64,000 nucleotides of DNA from Rhodococcoides kyotonense (lineage in GTDB: Bacteria; Actinomycetota; Actinomycetes; Mycobacteriales; Mycobacteriaceae), in assembly GCF_900188125.1 (NCBI RefSeq), contig NZ_FZOW01000004.1:248001-312000 (forward strand). The letters are read 5' to 3'. Positions 34,007 to 45,152 of this stretch are shown here, piece by piece; position 1 is the stretch's first letter, and each line of letters opens with the position of its first letter. Made by a program: the position numbers and the translations under genes. The notes under the pieces were generated by a model that was not told where the DNA came from, made no database searches, and saw only the letters and a program-made list of their open reading frames with translations.

Positions 34007-35536
34007 GTGAGTATCGAAATGCACACCAGCCCGGCCGCGCTACGCCGCGCCGTCGAGCAGTTCGGCGACCTCGACGCAGTAGTGGACGACGACGTCCGAT
34101 GGACTTTTCGCGATCTCCATCGACAGGTCGCGATCGTCGCCCGAGCCCTCGTCGCGCGTGGCGTCGCGGCTGGGGACCGCGTCGCGATCTGGGCGCCCAA
34201 CACACACCACTGGGTCGCGTCGGCGCTGGCTGTTCACTATGCGGGCGCCATCGTCGTTCCGATCAACACCCGTTACAAGGCCACCGAGGCACACGACATC
34301 CTGACACGTAGCCGAGCCGTCGCATTGTTCGTGGCGGGGGAATTCCTCGGCGTCGACAGATTCGCCGAACTGAAAGCCGTCGGACTTCCCGTCGGCTTGC
34401 TGACCGTCATCCGGCTGGGCGGGCAGGTTCCACAGAACGACACCGCCATTCCGTGGTCGGATCTGCGGTTCCTCGGGGCAGCAGCGACCGAGGACGCCGT
34501 CGAGACGCGGGCGGACGGTGTCGGCGCGGACGACGTCTCGGACATCCTGTTCACATCGGGGACGACGGGCCGAAGCAAGGGCGTTCTCAGTGCGCATCGG
34601 CAGCTCATCGGCGTCGCACGGGCGTGGGCCGACTGCGCGACGCTGAACTCCGACGACCGTTATCTCGTCATCAACCCGTTCTTCCACAGTTTCGGGTACA
34701 AGGCCGGGATGGTCGCGGCGCTTCTCACGGGCGCCTGCATCGTGCCGCACTCGGTGTACGACGCCGAGACAGCGATGGGGATCGTCGAACGCGAACGCAT
34801 CACGGTCCTCCCCGGCGCGCCGACGATCTTCTCGACCATCCTCGATCACCCGTCGCGGCCTCGCCACGACCTGTCGACGCTCCGAGTCGCCGTGACCGGA
34901 GCCGCCGTCGTCCCCGTCGCGCTCGTCGAACGCATGCAGAACGACCTGAAGCTCGACGTCGTCCTCACCGCGTACGGACTCACCGAAGCCGTCGTGGCAA
35001 CGATGTGCCGCCCAGGCGACGACGCGCGGACCGTCGCGACGACATCCGGTCGCGCGACGGCCGACATGGAGGTGAAGATCGCGTCGTCGGGCGAGATTCT
35101 TCTCCGTGGTCCGAACGTCATGCTCGGCTACCTCGACGACCATGCAGCCACATCGGAAGCGATCGACGACGACGGGTGGCTGCACACCGGCGACATCGGA
35201 ATCCTCGACGGCCGTGGGTATCTCACGATCACCGATCGCCTCAAGGACATGTACATCGCTGGTGGTTTCAACGTGTATCCGGCGGAGATCGAGCAGTCCT
35301 TGGCGAGGCTGCCGGGCGTCGCGGAGTCCGCTGTGGTCGGAATCCCCGACGATCGGCTCGGCGAGGTCGGTCACGCGTTCGTCGTGCCGCGAGAGGGATC
35401 GACGCTGACGGCGGACGACGTCGTCGCCTACTGCCGGGAACAGATGGCGAACTTCAAGGTCCCGAGAGTCGTCACGTTCCGAGAGTCGTTGCCGCGCAAT
35501 GCCAGCGGGAAGGTTCTCAAGACCGAATTGCGCTGA
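34007..35536 (+). CDS. fadD3: HIP-CoA ligase FadD3
   Basis: This 509-residue ANL ligase activates the C/D-ring remnant HIP (3a-alpha-H-4alpha(3'-propanoate)-7a-beta-methylhexahydro-1,5-indanedione) with CoA. Motifs: ILFTSGTTGRSKGVLSAHRQ, LTAYGLTEAVVATM, GWLHTGDIGILDGRGYLTITDRLKDMYIAGGFNVYP, and PRNASGKVLKTELR with the catalytic Lys. INPFFHSFGYKAG and RPGDDARTVATTSGR match the FadD3 type. GTG 34007 is chosen with GCAGGGG just upstream; two upstream in-frame GTGs arise from the tandem repeat. It converges with hsaB. Confidence 0.88.
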   Translation: MSIEMHTSPAALRRAVEQFGDLDAVVDDDVRWTFRDLHRQVAIVARALVARGVAAGDRVAIWAPNTHHWVASALAVHYAGAIVVPINTRYKATEAHDILTRSRAVALFVAGEFLGVDRFAELKAVGLPVGLLTVIRLGGQVPQNDTAIPWSDLRFLGAAATEDAVETRADGVGADDVSDILFTSGTTGRSKGVLSAHRQLIGVARAWADCATLNSDDRYLVINPFFHSFGYKAGMVAALLTGACIVPHSVYDAETAMGIVERERITVLPGAPTIFSTILDHPSRPRHDLSTLRVAVTGAAVVPVALVERMQNDLKLDVVLTAYGLTEAVVATMCRPGDDARTVATTSGRATADMEVKIASSGEILLRGPNVMLGYLDDHAATSEAIDDDGWLHTGDIGILDGRGYLTITDRLKDMYIAGGFNVYPAEIEQSLARLPGVAESAVVGIPDDRLGEVGHAFVVPREGSTLTADDVVAYCREQMANFKVPRVVTFRESLPRNASGKVLKTELR

Positions 35537-35541
35537 CGCAC

Positions 35542-35585
35542 CCGTGCGTGCGTAGTTGGTCCAGGTTGTCACTACGCACGCACAG
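35542..35585. repeat. Convergent-gene palindrome, family B, copy 1
   Basis: Around a 4-base loop (CAGG) stand a left arm CCGTGCGTGCGTAGTTGGTC and a right arm ending CACTACGCACGCACAGG; the outer 13 bp (35544-35556 and 35571-35583) pair perfectly. It lies between fadD3 and hsaB, which converge. A second copy is at 61520. Confidence 0.82.
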
Positions 35586-35599
35586 GCGCCGAAGGCGCA

Positions 35600-39105
<3,506 letters not shown>

Positions 39106-39137
39106 CTGTGCCGCCTTCCGTGGATTCCCGTAAAGAC

Positions 39138-39151
39138 TAGAACACGTTACC
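39138..39151. promoter_or_regulatory. KstR operator 1 at the hsaA side
   Basis: TAGAACACGTTACC fits the consensus apart from the last base. It is the closest box to hsaA (33 bases from the GTG). Confidence 0.7.
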
Positions 39152-39161
39152 GCTCACTGTC

Positions 39162-39175
39162 GAGAACCCGTTCCA
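39162..39175. promoter_or_regulatory. KstR operator 2 in the hsaA-kshA gap
   Basis: GAGAACCCGTTCCA differs from the consensus in the first base only. With 39138 it forms a close pair 24 bp apart, about two helical turns, on the hsaA side. Confidence 0.6.
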
Positions 39176-39206
39176 CCGCTCTTACTAGCGCATTCCTACC
39201 CAATTC

Positions 39207-39220
39207 TATAACGTGTTCTA
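39207..39220. promoter_or_regulatory. KstR operator at the kshA promoter
   Basis: TATAACGTGTTCTA fits fully. TATAAC at its left end doubles as a -10 element; the same sequence context recurs at kstD. Confidence 0.88.
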
Positions 39221-39252
39221 CTGGGTGCGACGATCAGAACGAAGGGGTGCAC

Positions 39253-40383
39253 ATGGCCAAGATCCGTGAAATCGACGTCGGCGAGACACCGACCCGGTAC
39301 GCCCGCGGCTGGCACTGCCTCGGACTGACCACGACCTTCTCCGACGGTGAACCACACGCGGTACACGCGTTCGGAACCAAGCTCGTGGTGTTCGCCGACG
39401 CGTCGGGCAAGATCGTGGTTCTCGACGGATATTGCCGCCACATGGGCGGCGACCTCACCCAGGGAACCGTCAAAGGCGACGCCATCGCCTGCCCGTTCCA
39501 CGACTGGCGTTGGGGCGCCGACGGCAAGTGCACCGACATTCCCTATGCCCGACGGGTACCTCCGCTTGCCAGGACTCGCACGTGGACGACGCTCGAGCAG
39601 AACGGGCAGTTGTTCGTCTGGAACGACGCCGAGGGAAATCCGCCGCCCGAGGATGTGACGATCCCCCGCATCGACGGGGCGTACAGCGACGACTGGACCG
39701 AGTGGACGTGGAACTCGATGGTCATCGAGGGCGCGAACTGCCGCGAGATCATCGACAACGTCGTCGACATGGCCCATTTCTTCTACATTCACTACGCGTT
39801 CCCGACGTACTTCAAGAACGTCTTCGAGGGGCATATCGCGTCGCAGTACCTCAACACCAAGGGTCGCCCCGATATCGGCATGGCGTCGCAGTACGGGGGC
39901 GACACGCTTCTGAAATCCGAGGCGTCGTACTTCGGGCCGTCGTACATGATCAATCCGCTGATCAACATCTACGGCGGGTACGAGGTGAACAGCGTTCTGA
40001 TCAACTGCCACTACCCGATCGATCAGAACTCGTTCGTGCTGCAATGGGGAATCACCGTCAAGAAACCCGAAGGAATCGACGACGCCACGGCGACCAAGCT
40101 TGCGGAGAAGTTCACCGAGGGAATCAGCGTCGGATTTCTGCAGGACGTCGAGATCTGGAAGAACAAGACCAAGATCGACAACCCGCTGCTGTGTGAGGAG
40201 GACGGACCGGTGTACCAGCTGCGGCGCTGGTACGACCAGTTCTACGTCGACGTCGCCGACGTCACCGACACGATGACCGGGCGGTTCGAGTTCGAGGTCG
40301 ACACGACGAAGGCCAACGAGGCCTGGCAGCACGAGGTGGAGGAGAACCTCGCGCGCCAGGCGGCGGAGAAAGCAGATGCATGA
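39253..40383 (+). CDS. kshA: 3-ketosteroid 9alpha-hydroxylase oxygenase KshA
   Basis: This 376-residue Rieske non-heme iron oxygenase hydroxylates C9 of androstadienedione, which with KstD opens ring B. The Rieske cluster motifs are GYCRHMGG and CPFHDWRW; the mononuclear iron site follows in NVVDMAHFFYIHYAFP. ATG 39253 has GAAGGGG just upstream. The reductase partner KshB is not in this window. The following small Cys-rich gene overlaps its stop (ATGA). Confidence 0.95.
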   Translation: MAKIREIDVGETPTRYARGWHCLGLTTTFSDGEPHAVHAFGTKLVVFADASGKIVVLDGYCRHMGGDLTQGTVKGDAIACPFHDWRWGADGKCTDIPYARRVPPLARTRTWTTLEQNGQLFVWNDAEGNPPPEDVTIPRIDGAYSDDWTEWTWNSMVIEGANCREIIDNVVDMAHFFYIHYAFPTYFKNVFEGHIASQYLNTKGRPDIGMASQYGGDTLLKSEASYFGPSYMINPLINIYGGYEVNSVLINCHYPIDQNSFVLQWGITVKKPEGIDDATATKLAEKFTEGISVGFLQDVEIWKNKTKIDNPLLCEEDGPVYQLRRWYDQFYVDVADVTDTMTGRFEFEVDTTKANEAWQHEVEENLARQAAEKADA

Positions 40384-40703
40384 ACACGTGGGCCAAAGCT
40401 CCTGATTTCGTGAACGATCCGGCTCGGGTGCAGGAGATACGCGCCCAGACGGTCCGCGACAGGGAGCGCTACCTCGACGCGGGCCTCTCACCCGTGGAAT
40501 GTCGCGCGTGCGGGACGTGTGTTCTGGTGCGCAAGAACAGCTTCAAGCAGACGTCGGTCCAGTGGACGTCCCCGCCGTCCGAGACGTGCCCGGTGTTCCG
40601 CGACGCAGGCGACTCGGCGACGCGCGACTCGTGCCCGCGGATGCAGGATTCGATCGATCATGCGGTATTGGAGGGACTAGTCCATGTGCATGGAAATACA
40701 TAG
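40380..40703 (+). CDS. Small Cys-rich protein coupled to kshA, ending inside palindrome copy 4
   Basis: This 107-residue protein has no family I can name. It overlaps the kshA stop by four bases, so it is made with kshA. Four Cys are visible: CRACGTC (Cys41, Cys44, Cys47 by count), then ETCPVF and DSCPRMQD, enough for a metal or Fe-S site. The first 40 residues are charged and helical. The last codons (V-H-G-N-T, then TAG) come from the palindrome arm. It may be an assembly or accessory factor for the Rieske oxygenase, which is inference. Confidence 0.72.
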   Translation: MNTWAKAPDFVNDPARVQEIRAQTVRDRERYLDAGLSPVECRACGTCVLVRKNSFKQTSVQWTSPPSETCPVFRDAGDSATRDSCPRMQDSIDHAVLEGLVHVHGNT

Positions 40704-40728
40704 CGGGCTATGTATTTCCATGCACGTG
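40683..40728. repeat. Convergent-gene palindrome, family A, copy 4, holding both stop codons
   Basis: The arms (CATGTGCATGG... and ...CCATGCACGTG) flank loop CGGG. The plus-strand gene stops with TAG at 40701-40703, directly left of the loop, and the minus-strand hsaF stops with TAG at 40710-40708, directly right of it. Both genes therefore end on mirror-image codons. Confidence 0.9.
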
Positions 40729-41730
40729 CGGCGAAGCCGCCTTCAACTCCAGAGCGATGTCGATCAGCTGATCCTCCTGCCCACCGACCAACTTTCGCGC
40801 CCCGGCACGGACGAGCAGTTCGGCCGAGGACACCCCGTACCTCTCGGCTTGACGCTCGGCGTGCCGGAGGAAGCTCGAGTACACCCCGGCGTATCCCATC
40901 ATCAGCGCCTGCCGGTCGAGCAGACACTCCGCAGGCATGACGGGACGAACCACGTCCTCCGCCGCATCGCAGATCGCGAAGAAATCGATGCCCGTCTCGA
41001 TGCCGAGCTTGTCGCACACCCCGACCAACGCTTCGACCGGCGTATTGCCCGCGCCCGCACCGAATCTGCGTGCGCTGCCATCGATCTGCCGAGCCCCTGC
41101 CCGCACCGCACAGATCGAATTGGCCACTGCCAGATCGAGATTCTCGTGTCCGTGGAAGCCCACTTGCGCGTCGTCGCCCAGTTCCGCCACCAGTGCGGCG
41201 ACCCTATCGGTCACCTGCTCGAGCACCAACGCTCCCGCCGAGTCGACGACGTAGACACACTGACAACCGGCGTCCGCCATGATTCGTGCCTGCTTCGCCA
41301 GCGCCTCGGGCGGCTGCGAATGCGCCATCATCAGGAATCCGACGGTTTCGAGTCCCCGATCTCGTGCGAGTCCGAAATGCTGCACGGCCACGTCGGCCTC
41401 CGTGCAATGTGTCGCGATCCGGCAGATCGACGCGCCGTTCCCCTGCGCCGTCACGATGTCGTCCTTGACGCCGAGACCGGGCAGCATGAGGAACGCGATC
41501 TTGGCATTCTTCGCCGTGCTCGCAGCGGTCGAAATCAGCTCTTGCTCCGGCGTTTTCGAGAACCCGTAATTGAACGACGACCCACCGAGACCATCACCGT
41601 GCGTCACCTCGATGACGGGCACACCCGCGCCGTCGAGAGCTGCGACGATGCTGCGTACGTCCTCGGCAGTGAACATGTGCCGTTTGTGATGGGAACCGTC
41701 ACGCAACGACGTATCGGTCACTCTGATCAT
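40708..41730 (-). CDS. hsaF: 4-hydroxy-2-oxohexanoate aldolase HsaF
   Basis: This 340-residue class II pyruvate aldolase (DmpG family) cuts 4-hydroxy-2-oxohexanoate to pyruvate and propanal, passing propanal to HsaG. Landmarks: [17 protein letters not shown] (metal Asp, catalytic His), [34 protein letters not shown] (metal His pair) and [15 protein letters not shown]. The ATG overlaps the hsaG stop. The C-terminal SPHVHGNT tail is written by the palindrome arm, replacing the natural end, so the last residues are probably not functional. Confidence 0.94.
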   Translation of the reverse strand: MIRVTDTSLRDGSHHKRHMFTAEDVRSIVAALDGAGVPVIEVTHGDGLGGSSFNYGFSKTPEQELISTAASTAKNAKIAFLMLPGLGVKDDIVTAQGNGASICRIATHCTEADVAVQHFGLARDRGLETVGFLMMAHSQPPEALAKQARIMADAGCQCVYVVDSAGALVLEQVTDRVAALVAELGDDAQVGFHGHENLDLAVANSICAVRAGARQIDGSARRFGAGAGNTPVEALVGVCDKLGIETGIDFFAICDAAEDVVRPVMPAECLLDRQALMMGYAGVYSSFLRHAERQAERYGVSSAELLVRAGARKLVGGQEDQLIDIALELKAASPHVHGNT

Positions 41731-42632
41731 GAAATCTTCTCCTCCACGAGACTCTTCGCCACTTCTTCGCCGACGCGCGTCGCCGCGGCCGTCATGATGT
41801 CGAGGTTGCCCGCGTAGGCGGGCAGGAAGTCGCCTGCCCCTTCGACTTCAACGAAGATCGTCACCTTCGCGAATCCACCCGACATGTCCGACGCTGTGTC
41901 GAACTGCGGTTCGTTGAGCAACCGGTACCCGGGCACGTAGTCGGCGATGTCGTCGGCCATCCGATGGATCGAGGCGGCGATTGCGTCGGTGTCGGCGTCG
42001 TCGGGAATGGCGCAGAAAATGGTGTCTCGCATGATCATCGGCGGATCGGCCGGGTTCAGGATGATGATCGCCTTACCGCGCGCTGCGCCACCGATCTGTT
42101 CGATCCCTCGGCTCGTGGTCTTGGTGAACTCGTCGATGTTCGCCCGCGTACCCGGTCCCGCGGACAGCGACGCCACCGACGCGACGATCTCGGCGTACGG
42201 CACGTCGACCACCCGCGACACTGCGTGCACCATCGGGATGGTCGCTTGCCCGCCGCACGTGATCATGTTGACGTTCGGCGCGTCGAGGTGAGCGCGCAGA
42301 TTGACGAGTGGTACGACGGCAGGTCCGACGGCCGCAGGCGTCAGGTCGATCGCCCGAATTGCCGCCTCCGCGTATCGTGGTGCGGCCTCGCGGTGCACAT
42401 ATGCGGACGTCGCCTCGAACACCAGATCCGGCTTGTCGTCCTGCGCGAGCAGCCAGTCGATCCCGTCTGCGCTGGTCTCGAGCCCCAGCCTCGCGGCACG
42501 CTTCAATCCTTCACTGGCAGGATCGATTCCGATCATCCAGCGTGGCTCGACGAGCTCCGATCGCTGTAGCTTGTACAGCAGATCGGTGCTGATGTTGCCC
42601 GAACCGACGATTGCAGCCGTCGCTTTCGCCAT
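41727..42632 (-). CDS. hsaG: Acylating propanal dehydrogenase HsaG
   Basis: This 301-residue acetaldehyde/propanal dehydrogenase (DmpF family) makes propionyl-CoA from the aldehyde delivered by HsaF. Motifs: [17 protein letters not shown] (NAD binding), [19 protein letters not shown] with catalytic Cys about 126, and [14 protein letters not shown]. It is followed by hsaF with a four-base overlap and preceded by hsaE with an 18-base gap. Confidence 0.94.
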   Translation of the reverse strand: MAKATAAIVGSGNISTDLLYKLQRSELVEPRWMIGIDPASEGLKRAARLGLETSADGIDWLLAQDDKPDLVFEATSAYVHREAAPRYAEAAIRAIDLTPAAVGPAVVPLVNLRAHLDAPNVNMITCGGQATIPMVHAVSRVVDVPYAEIVASVASLSAGPGTRANIDEFTKTTSRGIEQIGGAARGKAIIILNPADPPMIMRDTIFCAIPDDADTDAIAASIHRMADDIADYVPGYRLLNEPQFDTASDMSGGFAKVTIFVEVEGAGDFLPAYAGNLDIMTAAATRVGEEVAKSLVEEKIS

Positions 42633-42650
42633 GGTGCGATCCTTTCCGTT

Positions 42651-43436
42651 TCAGAAGAATTCGAGATTCACGGTGCCAAGCCCCGCGAACTCTGCACGGA
42701 ACCGATCACCGGCACGTGCATCGATTGCCCGCGTGCACGACCCGGGCAGCACGATGTCACCCTTCTTCAGGCGGACACCGAAGCCATCCACCTTGCGGGC
42801 CAACCACGACACCGCCGTCACCGGATTCCCCAGAACCGCATCGCTGCGTCCTTCTGCTATCCGGATGCCGTTGCGCCACAACACTGCATCGATAGCCAGC
42901 AGGTCGATGTCCGCGGGCGGCACCCGCTGCTCACCCAACACGAACCCCGCCGACGACGCGTTGTCGGCGATGGTGTCGGGTAGCCCTATCTTCCAGTCTC
43001 GTATTCGACTGTCGATCAGCTCGATCGACGGGGCGACGAACTCCGTGGCCTCCATGACATCGTCCACCGTGCACGACGCACCGGGTAGGTCGGCGCCGAG
43101 GACGAACGCGACCTCCACCTCGACCCGCGGATAACAGAACGTCGAAGAATCGACCGGAACAGTCTGGAACACTTCCATATCCGCGAGCAGATGTCCGTAG
43201 TCCGGCTCGTCGACACCCATCATCTGCTGCATCGCGAGGGACGACAACCCGACCTTGTGGCCGACCACCCTTGCCCCGTCGGAGACGCGTCGTCGAATGT
43301 TGATGAGTTGGATCTCGTAGGCGTCGACGACGTCGATGCCCGGCGCGTCGACCACGAGGGGCCCGATGGGCGACCGGTTCGATTCCGCGGCGGCCAGTCT
43401 GGCCGCGAGGTCAGATCGAGTCTGCGTCGACAGCAT
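42651..43436 (-). CDS. hsaE: 2-hydroxyhexa-2,4-dienoate hydratase HsaE
   Basis: This 261-residue hydratase of the MhpD/TesE family adds water to the A-ring fragment 2-hydroxyhexa-2,4-dienoate. Motifs: VVGHKVGLSSLAMQQMMGVDEPDYGHL and PRVEVEVAFVLG (metal ligands), FVAPSIELIDSRI and ADNASSAGFVLG. ATG 43436 follows GGGAGAG and overlaps the upstream flavoprotein gene by 26 bases; a GTG nine codons earlier is the alternative. Confidence 0.92.
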   Translation of the reverse strand: MLSTQTRSDLAARLAAAESNRSPIGPLVVDAPGIDVVDAYEIQLINIRRRVSDGARVVGHKVGLSSLAMQQMMGVDEPDYGHLLADMEVFQTVPVDSSTFCYPRVEVEVAFVLGADLPGASCTVDDVMEATEFVAPSIELIDSRIRDWKIGLPDTIADNASSAGFVLGEQRVPPADIDLLAIDAVLWRNGIRIAEGRSDAVLGNPVTAVSWLARKVDGFGVRLKKGDIVLPGSCTRAIDARAGDRFRAEFAGLGTVNLEFF

Positions 43437-45036
43437 GCCGCTCTCCCAACGCCGCAGTGACACCGGCTCGCCGGCCGGAGAAGATGCAATCCGCCAGGGA
43501 CAGGCCGCTCACGTAGGAATTGGAACAGAGCCCGACGGCAGTGCGCCCCGCCGCGAAGAGTCCCGGGATCGATTTCCCTGCTTCGTCTTTCACAGCGCCG
43601 GTGCCCTCGTCGACGACGAGGCCGCCGAGCGTGATCATCGCGCACGGATTCATCATCTTGCCGAGCGCGGTCCCGGCCGGGATGCCCGCGTCGTACAGCG
43701 TGAAGGGGCCCTGCGCGATAGGCCGCCGGAAGTCGTCGTGTTTTCCGAAGTCGTCCGGATGTCCCGACAAGATCGCCGCGTTGTGTCGCTCCACGGTCTC
43801 GCGTAGCCCGCGGGGGTCGACGCCCGCCGCGCGTGCGACCTCCTCGATGGTCATTCCTCGCACCGCAGTACTCCGCAAACCTGCGTTCTGCACTCGCTGG
43901 AACCAGAGCGATTGCCGCGGAAGCTGTTTCCTCGCGTCGCGACTCAGATCCGCGTCGACGAGAACCCATCCACGCCCACCGCCCGAATTCACGATCGCGT
44001 GTCCGATCGCAGCGCCGTACCTGGACTCGTCGACCATGCGCCTCCCCTGTGCGTCGACGAGCAACGAACCGAGAAAGGGCGACGGCGGAACGATGAATCG
44101 CCACGCCGATACGTTGCCCAATTTTGCTGTCGCAGCGCCGACGTCGGTCCCGAGCGCGATGCCGCTCCCGTCGTCGCCTGCGGTGCCGAGCGCGATCCCG
44201 CCGGTGTACTTCGGGGCATGTTCTCTCATCATCGCGCGATCGGCGACGAAACCGCCTGCACTGAGTACGACCCCGCGTCGCGCCTCGATTCTGACGACCT
44301 CGCAGTATTTCTTCTCGATGTGCGCGAGACGCCGCTCGAGCATGTACCGAAATTGTGGCGCATAGATTCCGGGTTTGGCCGACAGCGATCCCAGCACTCG
44401 ATGCGCGCGTCGAATGTGCTCCGGCGCGTTCGCGACGGTGCGGCACACGATCCCGCGCACTCGGCCGTCCTCGACCACGAGGTCGCACGCCCGTGTCTGT
44501 GAAATCAGCTGCACCCCAGCTCTTTCTGCCGTACGAGCCAGGGGCCCGAACAACATCTTGCCCGACGTCCCTCGCCCCTTCGCGCGATGTCCCCGAGGCG
44601 CGGGCCTTGCCACGGCACGAAACTTGCCCGATGCTTCGCTGCCCGAGTAGTACAGGTAGTGGCGGTTGCTGGGATACGACGTCTTGTACGGGCACAGCGT
44701 CGACGAGAAGGGGACGCCCCGCGCCGACAACCACTCGATCGTCTCGGCGCTCCCCTCACAGAACCGTCGCAGCGTGTCCGGTTCCACCGCGTCGCCGACT
44801 TCTTCGGCGAGGTAGGCGTACATGTCGTCGACGGTGTCCTCAACGTTCGCCCCACGCTGCACCGACGTCCCGCCGCCCGCGTACACGATCCCGCCCGAGA
44901 GAGCGCTCGCGCCGCCGCCGCTGTAGCGGTCGATCGCGACGACGTCGGCACCCGCCTCGACGGCTTCCAGAGCGGCGGCCACTCCCGCGGCTCCGTACCC
45001 GACCACAACGACGTCGGTCTGCAGATTCCAGGTCAC
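43411..45036 (-). CDS. FAD-dependent 3-ketosteroid dehydrogenase-like flavoprotein (possible Delta4-(5alpha) type)
   Basis: This 541-residue flavoprotein shares the KstD/Kst4D/fumarate reductase fold: DVVVVGYGAAGVAAALEAVEAGADVVAIDR (dinucleotide site), GGGASALSGGIVYAGGG, VVLSAGGFVADRAMM, and NSYVSGLSLADCIFSGRRAG near the C-terminus. The Tyr-x-Ser in NSYVSG fits the catalytic area of Delta4-(5alpha)-dehydrogenases, as I recall it. It is distinct from kstD facing it and lies at the head of the hsaE-hsaG-hsaF operon, where mycobacteria have no such gene. A role on 5alpha-reduced steroids is inferred. Confidence 0.82.
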   Translation of the reverse strand: MTWNLQTDVVVVGYGAAGVAAALEAVEAGADVVAIDRYSGGGASALSGGIVYAGGGTSVQRGANVEDTVDDMYAYLAEEVGDAVEPDTLRRFCEGSAETIEWLSARGVPFSSTLCPYKTSYPSNRHYLYYSGSEASGKFRAVARPAPRGHRAKGRGTSGKMLFGPLARTAERAGVQLISQTRACDLVVEDGRVRGIVCRTVANAPEHIRRAHRVLGSLSAKPGIYAPQFRYMLERRLAHIEKKYCEVVRIEARRGVVLSAGGFVADRAMMREHAPKYTGGIALGTAGDDGSGIALGTDVGAATAKLGNVSAWRFIVPPSPFLGSLLVDAQGRRMVDESRYGAAIGHAIVNSGGGRGWVLVDADLSRDARKQLPRQSLWFQRVQNAGLRSTAVRGMTIEEVARAAGVDPRGLRETVERHNAAILSGHPDDFGKHDDFRRPIAQGPFTLYDAGIPAGTALGKMMNPCAMITLGGLVVDEGTGAVKDEAGKSIPGLFAAGRTAVGLCSNSYVSGLSLADCIFSGRRAGVTAALGERHAVDADSI

Positions 45037-45059
45037 TGACTCGCCTCCCGAGGAGTAAC

Positions 45060-45073
45060 TGTAACGTGTTTTC
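45060..45073. promoter_or_regulatory. KstR-like operator at the flavoprotein-hsaEGF promoter
   Basis: TGTAACGTGTTTTC matches the consensus except for the last base. It sits 24 bases upstream of the flavoprotein start. Confidence 0.6.
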
Positions 45074-45137
45074 GTTCTGATCCCACACCAGGCTGATTCT
45101 TCCTGGCAGAAAGCATGGACTGACGCCCATACAATTC

Positions 45138-45151
45138 TATAACGTGTTCTA
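45138..45151. promoter_or_regulatory. KstR operator at the kstD promoter
   Basis: TATAACGTGTTCTA fits fully, and TATAAC inside it serves as a -10 candidate nine bases before the kstD ATG. The 20 bases AATTCTATAACGTGTTCTAC are identical to those at kshA. Confidence 0.88.
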
Positions 45152-45152
45152 C

